From NCBI RefSeq assembly GCF_023036475.1, contig NZ_JAJQKI010000003.1, positions 186,001-250,000 of the forward strand: a stretch of 64,000 nucleotides of DNA, read 5' to 3'. The stretch comes from Bacillus pinisoli (GTDB lineage Bacteria > Bacillota > Bacilli > Bacillales > SA4). This document shows, in pieces, positions 20,848 to 29,315 of this stretch (its first letter is position 1; the number at the start of each line of letters is the position of its first letter). The translations under genes and the position numbers were made by a program. Under the pieces are notes generated by a model. That model made no database searches. It worked only from the letters and a program-made list of their open reading frames with translations, and was not told the DNA's origin.

Positions 20848-20879
20848 TAAAAAACGTGATACCCAATGGGAATCACGTT
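20848..20879 (-). terminator. Terminator of racE
   Basis: ACGTGATTCC..GGGTATCACGT stem followed by TTTTTTAG on the minus strand. The stem overlaps the racE stop codon. Confidence 0.85.
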
Positions 20880-21673
20880 AATTGTATAACTTCAATTTTT
20901 TCTATTTCTTGTTGAAATAGCTTATTAGCTACCTTTTGGAAAGCTTCCTTCGTACCTGTAGTTAGAAACAGATGATCTTGACAGGGGCCATTACTATTAT
21001 TTAGCATTTTATTGTAATGAAGAATGGTACTGACCTCTCTAGCCGTTTCAGTACCAGAAGAGATTAGTTGTACTTGGTTTCCCATCACTTCTTGTATAAT
21101 TGGACTTAGAAGAGGATAGTGTGTACAACCAAGAATCAGTGTATCAATGCTTTCTCCCATTAAAGGTTTAAGCTCATCCTTCACGATTTGAAAGACTTCC
21201 TCGGTTTCATATTCCCCGGATTCGACAATGGGAACAAATCGCGGACAAGCTAACACGCTTACATCTAGTTGACTACTAATAGAGTGTAACGCTGTTTCAT
21301 ATGCTTGACTCTTTATGGTCCCGACCGTACCGATTACTCCAATTTGCTTATTTTTAGTCACCTTCACTGCTGATCTAGCTCCTGGATGAATGACTCCAAG
21401 GACCGGGATACTCAAGCTTTGTTGAATTTCCTCCAATACAGCTGCTGTCGCTGTATTACAGGCAATAACAAGCATTTTGATATCAAAAGCCTGCAAATAG
21501 TTCGTCATTTCCCAAGTGAATTTCTTTACTTCCTCTAGCGGTCTAGGTCCATAAGGACATCTAGCGGTATCGCCTAAGTAAACAATTTTCTCCTTTGGCA
21601 GCTGCCTCATAATTTCCTTGGCAACTGTAAGTCCACCAACACCTGAGTCAATGACAGCAATCGGATTATTCAA
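20873..21673 (-). CDS. racE: Glutamate racemase
   Basis: Interconverts L- and D-glutamate for peptidoglycan. 266 aa. The two catalytic cysteines are in IACNTATA (about residue 74) and LGCTHYP (about 185); the N-terminal DSGVGGLTV and [11 protein letters not shown] motifs are intact. It starts with TTG after GAGGCG, a weak signal. Upstream lies MITE copy 3, then the MarR gene; the racE-marR-gerE order matches B. subtilis. Confidence 0.96.
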   Translation of the reverse strand: MNNPIAVIDSGVGGLTVAKEIMRQLPKEKIVYLGDTARCPYGPRPLEEVKKFTWEMTNYLQAFDIKMLVIACNTATAAVLEEIQQSLSIPVLGVIHPGARSAVKVTKNKQIGVIGTVGTIKSQAYETALHSISSQLDVSVLACPRFVPIVESGEYETEEVFQIVKDELKPLMGESIDTLILGCTHYPLLSPIIQEVMGNQVQLISSGTETAREVSTILHYNKMLNNSNGPCQDHLFLTTGTKEAFQKVANKLFQQEIEKIEVIQLT

Positions 21674-21693
21674 AAAATCGCCTCATTCTTTTA

Positions 21694-21857
21694 GGCTCTT
21701 TTCTAAAAACTTTGTTGCTTTTTAGACTACTTTATCTGAAGTTAAGCTTATTCAATACGATAAGAAAACGTATTTATCGTTAGAGAAAATCGGCTTTCTA
21801 GATAAAAGTAGAAGACATTATACTTGTACGAAAGCAACAATTTATACCAAAAGAGCC
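21694..21857. mobile_element. MITE copy 3 (164 bp, subfamily B)
   Basis: Ends GGCTCTTTTCTAAAAACTTT and AATTTATACCAAAAGAGCC. The internal sequence (CTACTTTATCTGAAG...CTTTCTAGATAAAAGTAG) can itself fold as an inverted repeat. Flanks TTCTTTTA and TTCTCTAT match only partly. It lies between marR and racE. Confidence 0.85.
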
Positions 21858-21861
21858 TTCT

Positions 21862-22308
21862 CTATTTCATTTCATGATGTAGTTTGCTTAAAAGTTTTTC
21901 AAGAACGACAATTTCATCCTTCGTGAATGAAGAAAGTACTTCTGCTAAGTAGCCTTGGCGCTTATCAATTACATCCTCGATAATTCTTGCACCTTCTTCA
22001 AGTAAATGAATACGAACAACACGTCGATCATTTTCATCCTTTACTCGAACAACTAGCTGATTTTTTTCCATACGGTCAATTAAATCTGTTGTTGTACTAC
22101 AAGCAAGGTACATTTTATTTGATAATTCACCAATTGTCATATCTCCATTTTCAAGTAGCCATTGAAGTGCCACAAATTGTGGAGGGGTAATTGTATATTG
22201 GTTAAGTATCTCTCTACCTTTTTGTTTAATAATTGCTGCAATATATCTTAACGATTTCTCGGTTTCTCCTACTAGGATGTCAATTTCATTCTCTTGTTTT
22301 GGTTCCAT
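21862..22308 (-). CDS. MarR-family transcriptional regulator (YsmB-like)
   Basis: 148-aa winged-helix regulator: dimerisation helices at both ends, recognition region TIGELSNKMYLACSTTTDLIDRMEKNQLVVR (about 56-86) and a wing DENDRRVVRIHLLEEG (about 92-107). Targets unknown. The position between racE and gerE matches ysmB of B. subtilis. ATG with GGAGG upstream. The downstream 160 bp are a MITE, so any read-through into racE would cross it. Confidence 0.88.
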   Translation of the reverse strand: MEPKQENEIDILVGETEKSLRYIAAIIKQKGREILNQYTITPPQFVALQWLLENGDMTIGELSNKMYLACSTTTDLIDRMEKNQLVVRVKDENDRRVVRIHLLEEGARIIEDVIDKRQGYLAEVLSSFTKDEIVVLEKLLSKLHHEMK

Positions 22309-22493
22309 AACACTCTCCTCCTCAGAAATAGTCTATTAGTTTTATTTTCTACTTTTTTTGACAAAATTTCAAGAGAAAGCTTTGGTTGTTATGCAGAAAA
22401 TCAATATGATTACTCAGTTTTATGCTTCATTGAGGGGATAAATGTTGATTATTTATTGAAAATGAATGGGTAGACACCGTGACCTTATGTAGG

Positions 22494-22526
22494 AAAACCG
22501 GCTTCCTGTGTTAACGGAAAGCCGGA
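22494..22526 (-). terminator. Terminator of gerE
   Basis: CCGGCTTTCC / GGAAGCCGG stem followed by TTTTCC on the minus strand, directly after the gerE stop. Confidence 0.85.
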
Positions 22527-22531
22527 CATTT

Positions 22532-22756
22532 TCAAAGCTCTAGTTCCCCCATACGAAGGAGCTCTACAACCGCTTGTGAACGCCCCTTAACTCCAAGCTT
22601 TTGCATAGCGTTGGAAATATGATTTCTGACCGTTTTTTCGCTTATAAACAACTCTCCGGCGATATCCTTCGTTGTTTTATCTTGAACTAACAGTTCGAAA
22701 ACTTCTCTTTCTCTTTTGGTGAGCAATGGCTTTGGTTGAAAGTCTTTCTCCTTCAA
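22532..22756 (-). CDS. gerE: Spore-coat regulator GerE (LuxR-type HTH)
   Basis: A 74-aa stand-alone LuxR/FixJ-type DNA-binding domain, almost the whole protein: LTKREREVFELLVQDKTTKDIAGELFISEKTVRNHISNAMQKLGV... with the recognition helix at KTVRNHISNAMQKL. In B. subtilis GerE is the last mother-cell regulator, switching late coat genes on or off with sigma-K. The start is TTG, as in B. subtilis, nine bases after GGAGGG. Upstream, ysmA of B. subtilis is absent and MITEs occupy the gap. Confidence 0.96.
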   Translation of the reverse strand: MKEKDFQPKPLLTKREREVFELLVQDKTTKDIAGELFISEKTVRNHISNAMQKLGVKGRSQAVVELLRMGELEL

Positions 22757-23018
22757 TTGTTGTAACCCTCCTTGCTAGGTTCGAGCTGGATGTTGGGATG
22801 GTTATATATTAGTCACCATATACTATGTAGGAGCTTCAAAAGCTGTTACACAATCAGGGAATAGTCTACAAAAATTATTTTATCTAGTATGATCAGCAAA
22901 TCCACTCTTCATCCCAAGTTTATGGCTTATTGCGTAATACTCTTACTCTTTGAAGTATTTACTATATGTCATCTGTATCAATTGTGTGCCAACTCGGCCA
23001 AAGCTTGTTTAAACATAA

Positions 23019-23212
23019 GGCTCTTTTCTAAAACTTTGTTGCTTTTCAATATTATTTTTCAGCAATTTCGCCATTATATAATACGTTTAAACTGTTTATT
23101 TAAGGTTAGAAAATAGCAACTCTCTAGATTTAATGCATAGACTTTGTACTACCAAGTAAAAATCCGGCTTCCTGAGATTTTTACGAAAGCAACAATTTAT
23201 ACGAAAACAGCC
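23019..23212. mobile_element. MITE copy 4 (194 bp) with perfect 8-bp duplication
   Basis: Ends GGCTCTTTTCTAAAACTTTG and ATTTATACGAAAACAGCC. The direct repeat AAACATAA is at 23011-23018 and 23213-23220, so this is a clean insertion. The right duplication abuts the T-tract of the sdh terminator. Subfamily A interior with the CTACCAAGTAAAAATCCGGC segment. No ORF of its own. Confidence 0.92.
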
Positions 23213-23216
23213 AAAC

Positions 23217-23256
23217 ATAAAAATGCCTCTTCATGTCATCACATGAAGAGGCATTT
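23217..23256 (-). terminator. Terminator of the sdhCAB operon
   Basis: AAATGCCTCTTCATGT / ACATGAAGAGGCATTT, a 16-bp perfect stem with a 4-base loop and T-run on the minus strand. MITEs 4 and 5 lie on its two sides. Confidence 0.92.
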
Positions 23257-23268
23257 GTTATTTGTTTA

Positions 23269-23460
23269 GGCTCTTTTCTAAAACTTTGTTGCTCTTCAAA
23301 CTAATTTTCAAATAAGTTTCCTTTCGAATACCTTTAAATCGAAGTAATAATTGTTAGAAATGAGCAACTGTCTCTATTTAAAGCACTGACCACTGAACTA
23401 CCGAGTAAAAATCCGGATTTAGGGATTTTTACGGAAGCAACAATCTATACGAAAAGAGCC
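23269..23460. mobile_element. MITE copy 5 (192 bp) with perfect 8-bp duplication
   Basis: Ends GGCTCTTTTCTAAAACTTTG and ATCTATACGAAAAGAGCC. The direct repeat TTTGTTTA is at 23261-23268 and 23461-23468; the right one ends one base before the sdhB stop codon. It therefore separates sdhB from its terminator and must be part of the sdh mRNA 3' end. Confidence 0.93.
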
Positions 23461-23468
23461 TTTGTTTA

Positions 23469-24230
23469 TTAGACTTCGTCACTACCAAAGAAGTTCCTGA
23501 ACATCTGTACAGTTGTATCGCGGTTTAATGCTGCAATTGATGTAGTTAATGGGATACCCTTCGGACAGGATTGAACACAGTTCTGTGAGTTACCACAGTT
23601 TGCAAGTCCTCCATCCCCCATAATTGCTTCTAGGCGCTCTGACTTATTCATGGCACCAGTTGGATGAGCGTTGAATAATCGTACTTGTGATAATGGAGCC
23701 GGTCCAATGAAATCAGAGTTACTGTTTACATTTGGACATGCCTCTAAACAAACACCACAAGTCATACACTTAGAAAGTTCATATGCCCACTGACGCTTTT
23801 TCTCCGGCATACGTGGTCCTGGTCCTAAATCGTACGTACCATCGATAGGAATCCATGCTTTCACTTTCTTTAGTGAGTCGAACATACGGCTACGATCAAC
23901 CTGAAGGTCACGCACAACCGGGAAAGTCTTCATTGGCTCAAGACGGATCGGCTGTTCTAATTGATCAACTAAAGCTGTACAGGATTGTCTTGGCTTTCCG
24001 TTAATGACCATAGAACAGGCTCCACAAACTTCCTCAAGACAGTTCATATCCCAAGTGATTGGTGATGTTTCTTTACCATTCACATCAACAGGATTTCTAC
24101 GAATCTCCATAAGAGCTGAAATTACATTCATATTTGGGCGATAATCTAATTCAAACTCTTGTGTATAAGGGGTAGATTCAGGACTATCCTGACGGCTAAC
24201 AATAAAACGGACTTTTTTAGTTTCGGTCAT
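23469..24230 (-). CDS. sdhB: Succinate dehydrogenase iron-sulfur subunit
   Basis: Carries electrons from the flavoprotein to the membrane anchor in complex II. 253 aa from the ATG at 24230; the frame is open further into sdhA, but GGGGGAA sits at the correct distance from this start. [2Fe-2S] cysteines lie in CLEEVCGACSMVINGKPRQSC (about 64-84), followed by two clusters in the C-terminal half: CMTCGVCLEACP and CGNSQNCVQSCPKG for [4Fe-4S] and [3Fe-4S]. Last gene of sdhCAB. Confidence 0.97.
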   Translation of the reverse strand: MTETKKVRFIVSRQDSPESTPYTQEFELDYRPNMNVISALMEIRRNPVDVNGKETSPITWDMNCLEEVCGACSMVINGKPRQSCTALVDQLEQPIRLEPMKTFPVVRDLQVDRSRMFDSLKKVKAWIPIDGTYDLGPGPRMPEKKRQWAYELSKCMTCGVCLEACPNVNSNSDFIGPAPLSQVRLFNAHPTGAMNKSERLEAIMGDGGLANCGNSQNCVQSCPKGIPLTTSIAALNRDTTVQMFRNFFGSDEV

Positions 24231-24231
24231 T

Positions 24232-25989
24232 TTATTTTTCCCCCTCTTTTTTCTTTGAATAGTCACGCTTACGTGGTGCAATTAATGAAGTGTCTACGTC
24301 CTCGTAATGGAATTGTGGTGCACTTTCATCGAACTTAGCCATTGTCGTCTTTAAGAATTCTTCGTCGTTTCTTTCAGGGAATTCAGGCTTATAGTGAGCC
24401 CCACGGCTCTCATTACGGTTAAGAGCACCAATTGTAATAACACGCGCTAATTGTAGCATGTTTTCTAATTGACGAGTAAATGAAGCACCTTGGTTACTCC
24501 ATTTCGCTGTATCATTAATGTTAATATTCTTATAGCGCTCTAATAGTTCTTGAATTTTCTCGTCTGTCTTTTGAAGTTTAGAGTTTGTACGAACAACCGT
24601 TACATTATCTGTCATCCACTCTCCAAGCTCTTTATGAAGAACGTATGCATTTTCTTTTCCATCCATCGACATGATGTTTTGGATTCTTTCTTCTTCTTGC
24701 TTTACATAACGGTCAAATACAGAAGAACTAATGTCATCAGCAGATTTAGATAAACCATTCATATATTCAACAGCTTTAGGCCCTGCTACCATACCACCGT
24801 AAATGGCAGAAAGTAATGAGTTAGCACCTAAACGGTTTGCACCGTGCATAGAGTAATCACATTCACCAGCTGCAAATAAACCAGGAATGTTCGTCATTTG
24901 ATCGTAATCTACCCATAATCCACCCATTGAATAGTGAACAGCAGGGAAGATTTTCATTGGAACTTTACGTGGGTCATCACCCATGAACTTTTCATAAATT
25001 TCAATGATTCCACCAAGCTTAATGTCAAGCTCTTTTGGATCCTTATGAGAAAGGTCAAGATACACCATGTTTTCCCCATTGATTCCAAGCTTCTGCTCAA
25101 CACATACATCAAAAATTTCACGAGTTGCAATATCACGTGGAACAAGGTTTCCGTATGCTGGGTACTTCTCTTCAAGGAAATACCATGGCTTACCATCCTT
25201 GTACGTCCATACTCGTCCACCTTCACCACGAGCAGACTCACTCATTAAACGAAGCTTGTCATCTCCAGGAATTGCCGTTGGGTGAATTTGAATGAATTCT
25301 CCGTTTGCGTAATAAGCACCTTGTCTGTATACGATTGCCGCAGCAGAACCAGTGTTAATGACAGAGTTTGTTGATTTTCCGAAGATGATACCAGGACCAC
25401 CACTAGCCATAATGACAGCGTCAGCAGGGAATGACTTTATCTCCATTGAAGTTAAGTTCTGTGCTACTACCCCACGACAAACACCTTCATCATCTAAAAC
25501 AGATCCTAAGAACTCCCAGCCTTCGTACTTTTGCACAAGACCTGCTACCTCATAGCGACGAACCTGTTCATCAAGTGCATATAATAACTGTTGACCAGTT
25601 GTTGCACCAGCGAATGCAGTACGGTGATGCTGTGTTCCACCAAAGCGACGGAAATCAAGCAATCCTTCTGGAGTACGGTTGAACATTACTCCCATACGGT
25701 CCATAAGGTGAATAATTCCAGGTGCTGCTTCAGCCATAGCCTTAGCAGGAGGTTGATTAGCTAAGAAGTCTCCACCATAAACCGTGTCATCAAAGTGTTC
25801 CCAAGGTGAATCTCCTTCACCTTTCGTATTAACAGCTCCATTAATACCACCCTGCGCACAAACTGAGTGAGAACGTTTTACTGGTACAAGTGAAAATAAA
25901 TCTACTGATACGCCAGCCTCTGCTGCTTTAATAGTTGCCATTAGACCTGCAAGGCCTCCACCTACAACTATAATTTTCCCCTTACTCAT
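24232..25989 (-). CDS. sdhA: Succinate dehydrogenase flavoprotein subunit
   Basis: Oxidises succinate to fumarate with covalently bound FAD at the inner face of the membrane. 585 aa. FAD-binding GGGLAGLMATIKAAEAG near the N-terminus, the histidine for covalent flavin attachment in the SHSVCAQGGIN segment (about 41-52), catalytic HPTAIPGDDKLRLMSESARGEGG (about 236-258), and the C-terminal ESRGAHYKPEFPERND segment. ATG with GGAAG upstream; sdhB starts directly after its stop. Confidence 0.97.
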   Translation of the reverse strand: MSKGKIIVVGGGLAGLMATIKAAEAGVSVDLFSLVPVKRSHSVCAQGGINGAVNTKGEGDSPWEHFDDTVYGGDFLANQPPAKAMAEAAPGIIHLMDRMGVMFNRTPEGLLDFRRFGGTQHHRTAFAGATTGQQLLYALDEQVRRYEVAGLVQKYEGWEFLGSVLDDEGVCRGVVAQNLTSMEIKSFPADAVIMASGGPGIIFGKSTNSVINTGSAAAIVYRQGAYYANGEFIQIHPTAIPGDDKLRLMSESARGEGGRVWTYKDGKPWYFLEEKYPAYGNLVPRDIATREIFDVCVEQKLGINGENMVYLDLSHKDPKELDIKLGGIIEIYEKFMGDDPRKVPMKIFPAVHYSMGGLWVDYDQMTNIPGLFAAGECDYSMHGANRLGANSLLSAIYGGMVAGPKAVEYMNGLSKSADDISSSVFDRYVKQEEERIQNIMSMDGKENAYVLHKELGEWMTDNVTVVRTNSKLQKTDEKIQELLERYKNININDTAKWSNQGASFTRQLENMLQLARVITIGALNRNESRGAHYKPEFPERNDEEFLKTTMAKFDESAPQFHYEDVDTSLIAPRKRDYSKKKEGEK

Positions 25990-26103
25990 TTTGACTCACT
26001 TCCTTTTATGGAATCCTTTTGGTGTTTGATCAAACCAAAAGAGATTAAATTGTTAAAATATAATTCTATTAGCTCCTGTAACCTATAAACCTATCATGTA
26101 CGA

Positions 26104-26712
26104 TTATACGAATGCGAAAATAGCTCTAAGTCCGACAACTGTTAAAACTACGAACACTCCAAGTGTCACATATGTTGAAATAACTTGTGAGCGAGGTGTA
26201 ACCGTAATACCCCAGCTAACAAAGAAAGACCATAAACCATTAGCAAAGTGGAATGTAGTTGAAACAACACCAACAATGTAAAACACTAACATGAATGGAT
26301 TACTTAAAATGGCTTCCATCATTTCATAATTTACTTCTTGCCCAAATGCTGCTGCAATTCTTGTTTCCCATACGTGCCAAGCTACGAAAATCAGCGTGAT
26401 TACACCAGTAACACGTTGAACTAAGAACAACCAGTTTCTAAGATACCCGTAATTACTCACATTGTTTTTAGCAGTAAAAGCTATATATAGCCCATAAACT
26501 GCATGATAAATTAATGGTAGAAAGATAACTAAAATTTCTAATGCATAACGGAACGGTAGTTGTTCCATAAAGTGTGCAGCCTTATTAAAGGATTCCGCAC
26601 CTTTTGTTGCAAAATGATTGACCACTAAGTGTTGAATTAGGAATATTCCTACAGGAATAACACCAAGTAGTGAATGCAATCTGCGATTAAAAAACTCACG
26701 ATTTCCAGCCAT
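26104..26712 (-). CDS. sdhC: Succinate dehydrogenase cytochrome b558 subunit
   Basis: Membrane anchor of complex II, 202 aa, B. subtilis type with five predicted helices in one polypeptide (no sdhD). Helix-borne histidines that can ligate two haems are visible (QHLVVNHF about 27, IYHAVYG about 70, WHVWETR about 113, FHFANGLWSF about 155). First gene of the operon, 114 bp before sdhA. Confidence 0.95.
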   Translation of the reverse strand: MAGNREFFNRRLHSLLGVIPVGIFLIQHLVVNHFATKGAESFNKAAHFMEQLPFRYALEILVIFLPLIYHAVYGLYIAFTAKNNVSNYGYLRNWLFLVQRVTGVITLIFVAWHVWETRIAAAFGQEVNYEMMEAILSNPFMLVFYIVGVVSTTFHFANGLWSFFVSWGITVTPRSQVISTYVTLGVFVVLTVVGLRAIFAFV

Positions 26713-26820
26713 GTTTTACCCCCCTCAAAGTGTTACAACTAAGTAGAAAACATTAAAAATACTAAAAATTGAAACCCCTTGCAAATTATATCAATAGAAT
26801 GAAAGAATTTCACAGTGTTT

Positions 26821-26849
26821 ATTTTACTCCTCGCCCATAATGGAGTCAA
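26821..26849 (-). promoter_or_regulatory. Sigma-A promoter of sdhCAB
   Basis: Minus strand TTGACT (26849-26844), 17-bp spacer, TAAAAT (26826-26821), about 110 bp before sdhC. The long leader shows no riboswitch I recognise. Confidence 0.65.
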
Positions 26850-27057
26850 GAAAACGGAAACAATTACTATTTAATAACTTGTTACTTACGTATAATTTTA
26901 GCACTTTCTTTCTATAGCTAATAGTTGAAATTGTTGAGTATTGCTCCAATTTATGTAATATAATAATCCATGTAGATTGCCATATAACTTTATAAGAGGA
27001 ATGTATGCTTTAGAAAAGAGCTTTATAAAATAGATAAAAAGAAAGAGTGAGGATAGG

Positions 27058-27510
27058 ATGAAACAAACTTCCATTAAAGAACAATTATCACAATTTGAAC
27101 ATTTACATACATCTGGATTAGCCTATGAATTAATAAGGGAAGTTTTATTACCTGATCTGTTAGGTCAAGAACTCCCATCTATTCTTTATTGGTCAGGAAA
27201 AAATATGGCAAGAAAATATCCTTTAACTTCTGTTGACGAGATTATTTCATTTTTTGAATATGCCGGATGGGGCAGTTTATCCATACTAGAACAGAAATCA
27301 TCTGAAATACACTTTGAACTTTCAGGTGAATTTATCACTGCACGCAATCAATCAAGAAAACCTACAAGTTATCAGCTTGAGGCAGGCTTTATTGCTCAGC
27401 AACTTGAATTTATTCATCAATTGGTTACAGAAGCATTTGAAGAACAAAAGAAACGAAACAACAAGGTAATCTTTATTGCACGGTGGGACAAAAAGGACCC
27501 AATCGTTTAG
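27058..27510 (+). CDS. yslB: YslB-like protein (DUF2507)
   Basis: 150-aa cytoplasmic protein of the DUF2507 / V4R-like family, found next to sdh in Bacillus; YVSLSGKNMARKYP-like segment ILYWSGKNMARKYPLTS near residue 41 and the FEYAGWGSL motif near 65 are typical. Function unknown. ATG with GAGGATAG upstream. The putative -10 TATAAT at 26959-26964 has a poor 19-bp spacing to TTGAGT. Confidence 0.85.
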   Translation: MKQTSIKEQLSQFEHLHTSGLAYELIREVLLPDLLGQELPSILYWSGKNMARKYPLTSVDEIISFFEYAGWGSLSILEQKSSEIHFELSGEFITARNQSRKPTSYQLEAGFIAQQLEFIHQLVTEAFEEQKKRNNKVIFIARWDKKDPIV

Positions 27511-27629
27511 GTAAGAAAGATATTAATTTTAATTTTCTATCTAAGTATATAGACGTTTTCTTAGGTAGTTAAACCTTAGGTAGTTAAACATTAAAAGAAG
27601 AAACAGCTAAAGTTTATAAAAACAATAAA

Positions 27630-27690
27630 TAAAGACCCGAACTACTAGATGAATGATACATCTATGTATCGCCTAATAGTTCGGGTTTAT
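27630..27690. terminator. Bidirectional terminator between yslB and lysC
   Basis: ACCCGAACTA / TAGTTCGGGT outer stem with a further inner hairpin (GATACATCTATGTATC), A-rich on the left and T-rich on the right, so it can work for both convergent genes. Confidence 0.85.
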
Positions 27691-27721
27691 TATTTGCTAG
27701 CACACTTATGTCTCACATTAT

Positions 27722-28954
27722 TTAAACTGGTTGTTCTACATTTATCTCTAGTTCAAAAGCTGCGTGTAATGCCTCAACTGCTTTTAACATGTGAGCATCT
27801 TCCACAACAGTTGATACCTTTATCTCAGAAGTACTTACCATTTTGACTTGAATCCCATGTTGAGCTAACACTTCAAACATTTGAGCTGCTACCCCAGGAT
27901 TTGAAATCATGCCAGATCCTACAATTGAAACTTTCGCTAGGCCACTTTCATGTTCAACCGATACAAAACCAAGACTTTCCTTGTTTTCTTCAAGTACCGA
28001 TAAAGTTTCATCGAGATCTACTGATTGAATTGAAAATGAAATATTCGTTTGATCTGCACTAGTCATACTTTGAATGATAATATCAACATTAATTCCGTTC
28101 TTGGCAAGAGTCGTAAAAATGGTTGATAACGAGTGAAGTCCATTCGTTACCCCAATAACTGTAACTCTTGTAACTTCTTTATCAAAAGCAATTCCTCTTA
28201 CTACTAAATTATTTTCCATTGATACTTCCTCCTCAACTCTTGTTCCATTTTCTATCTCCATACTTGACCGAACTTCTAGTGGTATTGCAAAGTTTTTAGC
28301 GAATTCTACGGCTCTCGGATGTAATACTCCAGCACCTAAATTAGCAAGTTCTAACATCTCATCGTAAGAAACCGATTGAAGTTTTCTAGCATTTTTCACA
28401 TAACGTGGATCAGTTGTAAAGACACCTGTTACATCAGTGTAAATATCACATTTATCTGCCTTTAATGCAGCCGCAATAGCAACAGCAGTCGTATCAGAGC
28501 CGCCTCTACCTAAAGTCGTAATTTCTGACTCTACAGCAAGTCCTTGGAATCCGGCAACCACAACTATTTTTCCTTCATTTAAGTGTTTCAGCATTTTTTC
28601 TTGATCAATATCTACTATTCTTGCATTACCGTGAATGGCCTCTGTTTTAATTCCTGCTTGCCAACCCGTTAAAGAAACGGCGTCATGCCCGCTTGATTGA
28701 AGTGCCATTGTGAGTAGTGCAATTGATATCTGCTCACCAGTTGTAAGTAGCATGTCCATCTCACGTTTACTCGGATTTTTGGAGAGTTGGTTAGCTAATT
28801 TTACTAATTCGTCTGTTGTCTTTCCCATTGCAGATACAACTACGACAACCTGATTCCCTCTAGCAACTTCTTGAATAACACGGTTAGCTACATTTTGGAT
28901 TCTTTCCACAGAACCTACAGATGTTCCACCAAACTTTTGTACAATGATTCCCAC
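27722..28954 (-). CDS. lysC: Aspartokinase II, lysine-sensitive type
   Basis: Phosphorylates aspartate, the first step to lysine, threonine, methionine and diaminopimelate. 410 aa from the GTG at 28954 (residues VGIIVQKFGGTSVG); AAAGGATG is placed for this start, while the frame runs on to 29122 inside the riboswitch. Kinase motifs KFGGTSV (N-terminus), TTLGRGGSDTTA (about 150) and YTDVTGVFTTDPR (about 178) are intact, followed by two C-terminal ACT domains (from about 265). The internal start for a separate beta subunit seen in B. subtilis is likely but not proven here. Confidence 0.95.
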   Translation of the reverse strand: MGIIVQKFGGTSVGSVERIQNVANRVIQEVARGNQVVVVVSAMGKTTDELVKLANQLSKNPSKREMDMLLTTGEQISIALLTMALQSSGHDAVSLTGWQAGIKTEAIHGNARIVDIDQEKMLKHLNEGKIVVVAGFQGLAVESEITTLGRGGSDTTAVAIAAALKADKCDIYTDVTGVFTTDPRYVKNARKLQSVSYDEMLELANLGAGVLHPRAVEFAKNFAIPLEVRSSMEIENGTRVEEEVSMENNLVVRGIAFDKEVTRVTVIGVTNGLHSLSTIFTTLAKNGINVDIIIQSMTSADQTNISFSIQSVDLDETLSVLEENKESLGFVSVEHESGLAKVSIVGSGMISNPGVAAQMFEVLAQHGIQVKMVSTSEIKVSTVVEDAHMLKAVEALHAAFELEINVEQPV

Positions 28955-28999
28955 ACATCTCATCCTTTTTATTTTAATAATATATTTGATAAATATAAT

Positions 29000-29030
29000 A
29001 AAAAAAAGCAATGAGAGTATCTCATTGCTT
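29000..29030 (-). terminator. Riboswitch-controlled terminator before lysC
   Basis: AAGCAATGAG / CTCATTGCTT stem with a U-run, between the lysine aptamer and the lysC start. It is the expression platform of the lysine riboswitch. Confidence 0.9.
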
Positions 29031-29044
29031 GAACGAATATGGTA

Positions 29045-29240
29045 ACGTTCGCGCGAGTGAGATAGCTCTCCAAACAGTGACCTGTTTGACAATCTTACAT
29101 CTATTAAACGCAAGACCAGCAAAGGAGTTATGAGACTTCCCTATACTTCGGCGACGCTCCCCTTTCGATAATCTTCATAAGAGCTCATACTCTTCTGATT
29201 ACGTACTTTTGAAGTTCGCACCTCTACCTTCACTTCAACA
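29045..29240 (-). promoter_or_regulatory. Lysine riboswitch (L box) of lysC
   Basis: The minus strand carries L-box landmarks in order: GGTAGAGGTGCGAACTTC, AAAGGGGAGCGTCGCCGAAG, TTTGCTGGTCTTGCG, GTAAGATTGTCAAACAGG and AGAGCTATCTCAC, the last pairing with the first segment as P1. Lysine binding is expected to favour the terminator at 29006-29030 and shut off lysC. Highly similar in layout to the B. subtilis lysC leader. Confidence 0.96.
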
Positions 29241-29268
29241 TTTTGAAGTGTGTATTAAATTAATCCCT

Positions 29269-29297
29269 ATTTTAGCAGACCTTGTTTCGCAATACAA
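29269..29297 (-). promoter_or_regulatory. Promoter of the lysC leader
   Basis: Minus strand TTGTAT (29297-29292), 17-bp spacer, TAAAAT (29274-29269), about 30 bp before the L box. Confidence 0.6.
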
Positions 29298-29315
29298 TGA
29301 AAATCTTGATGCCTA

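Noticed and set aside
22889..23116. 75-codon plus-strand ORF upstream of gerE
   Set aside because: It runs into MITE copy 4, lacks a Shine-Dalgarno and resembles nothing known.
24954..25241. ORFs inside sdhA on both strands
   Set aside because: They lie wholly within the well-supported sdhA frame and have no own ribosome-binding site or recognisable protein.
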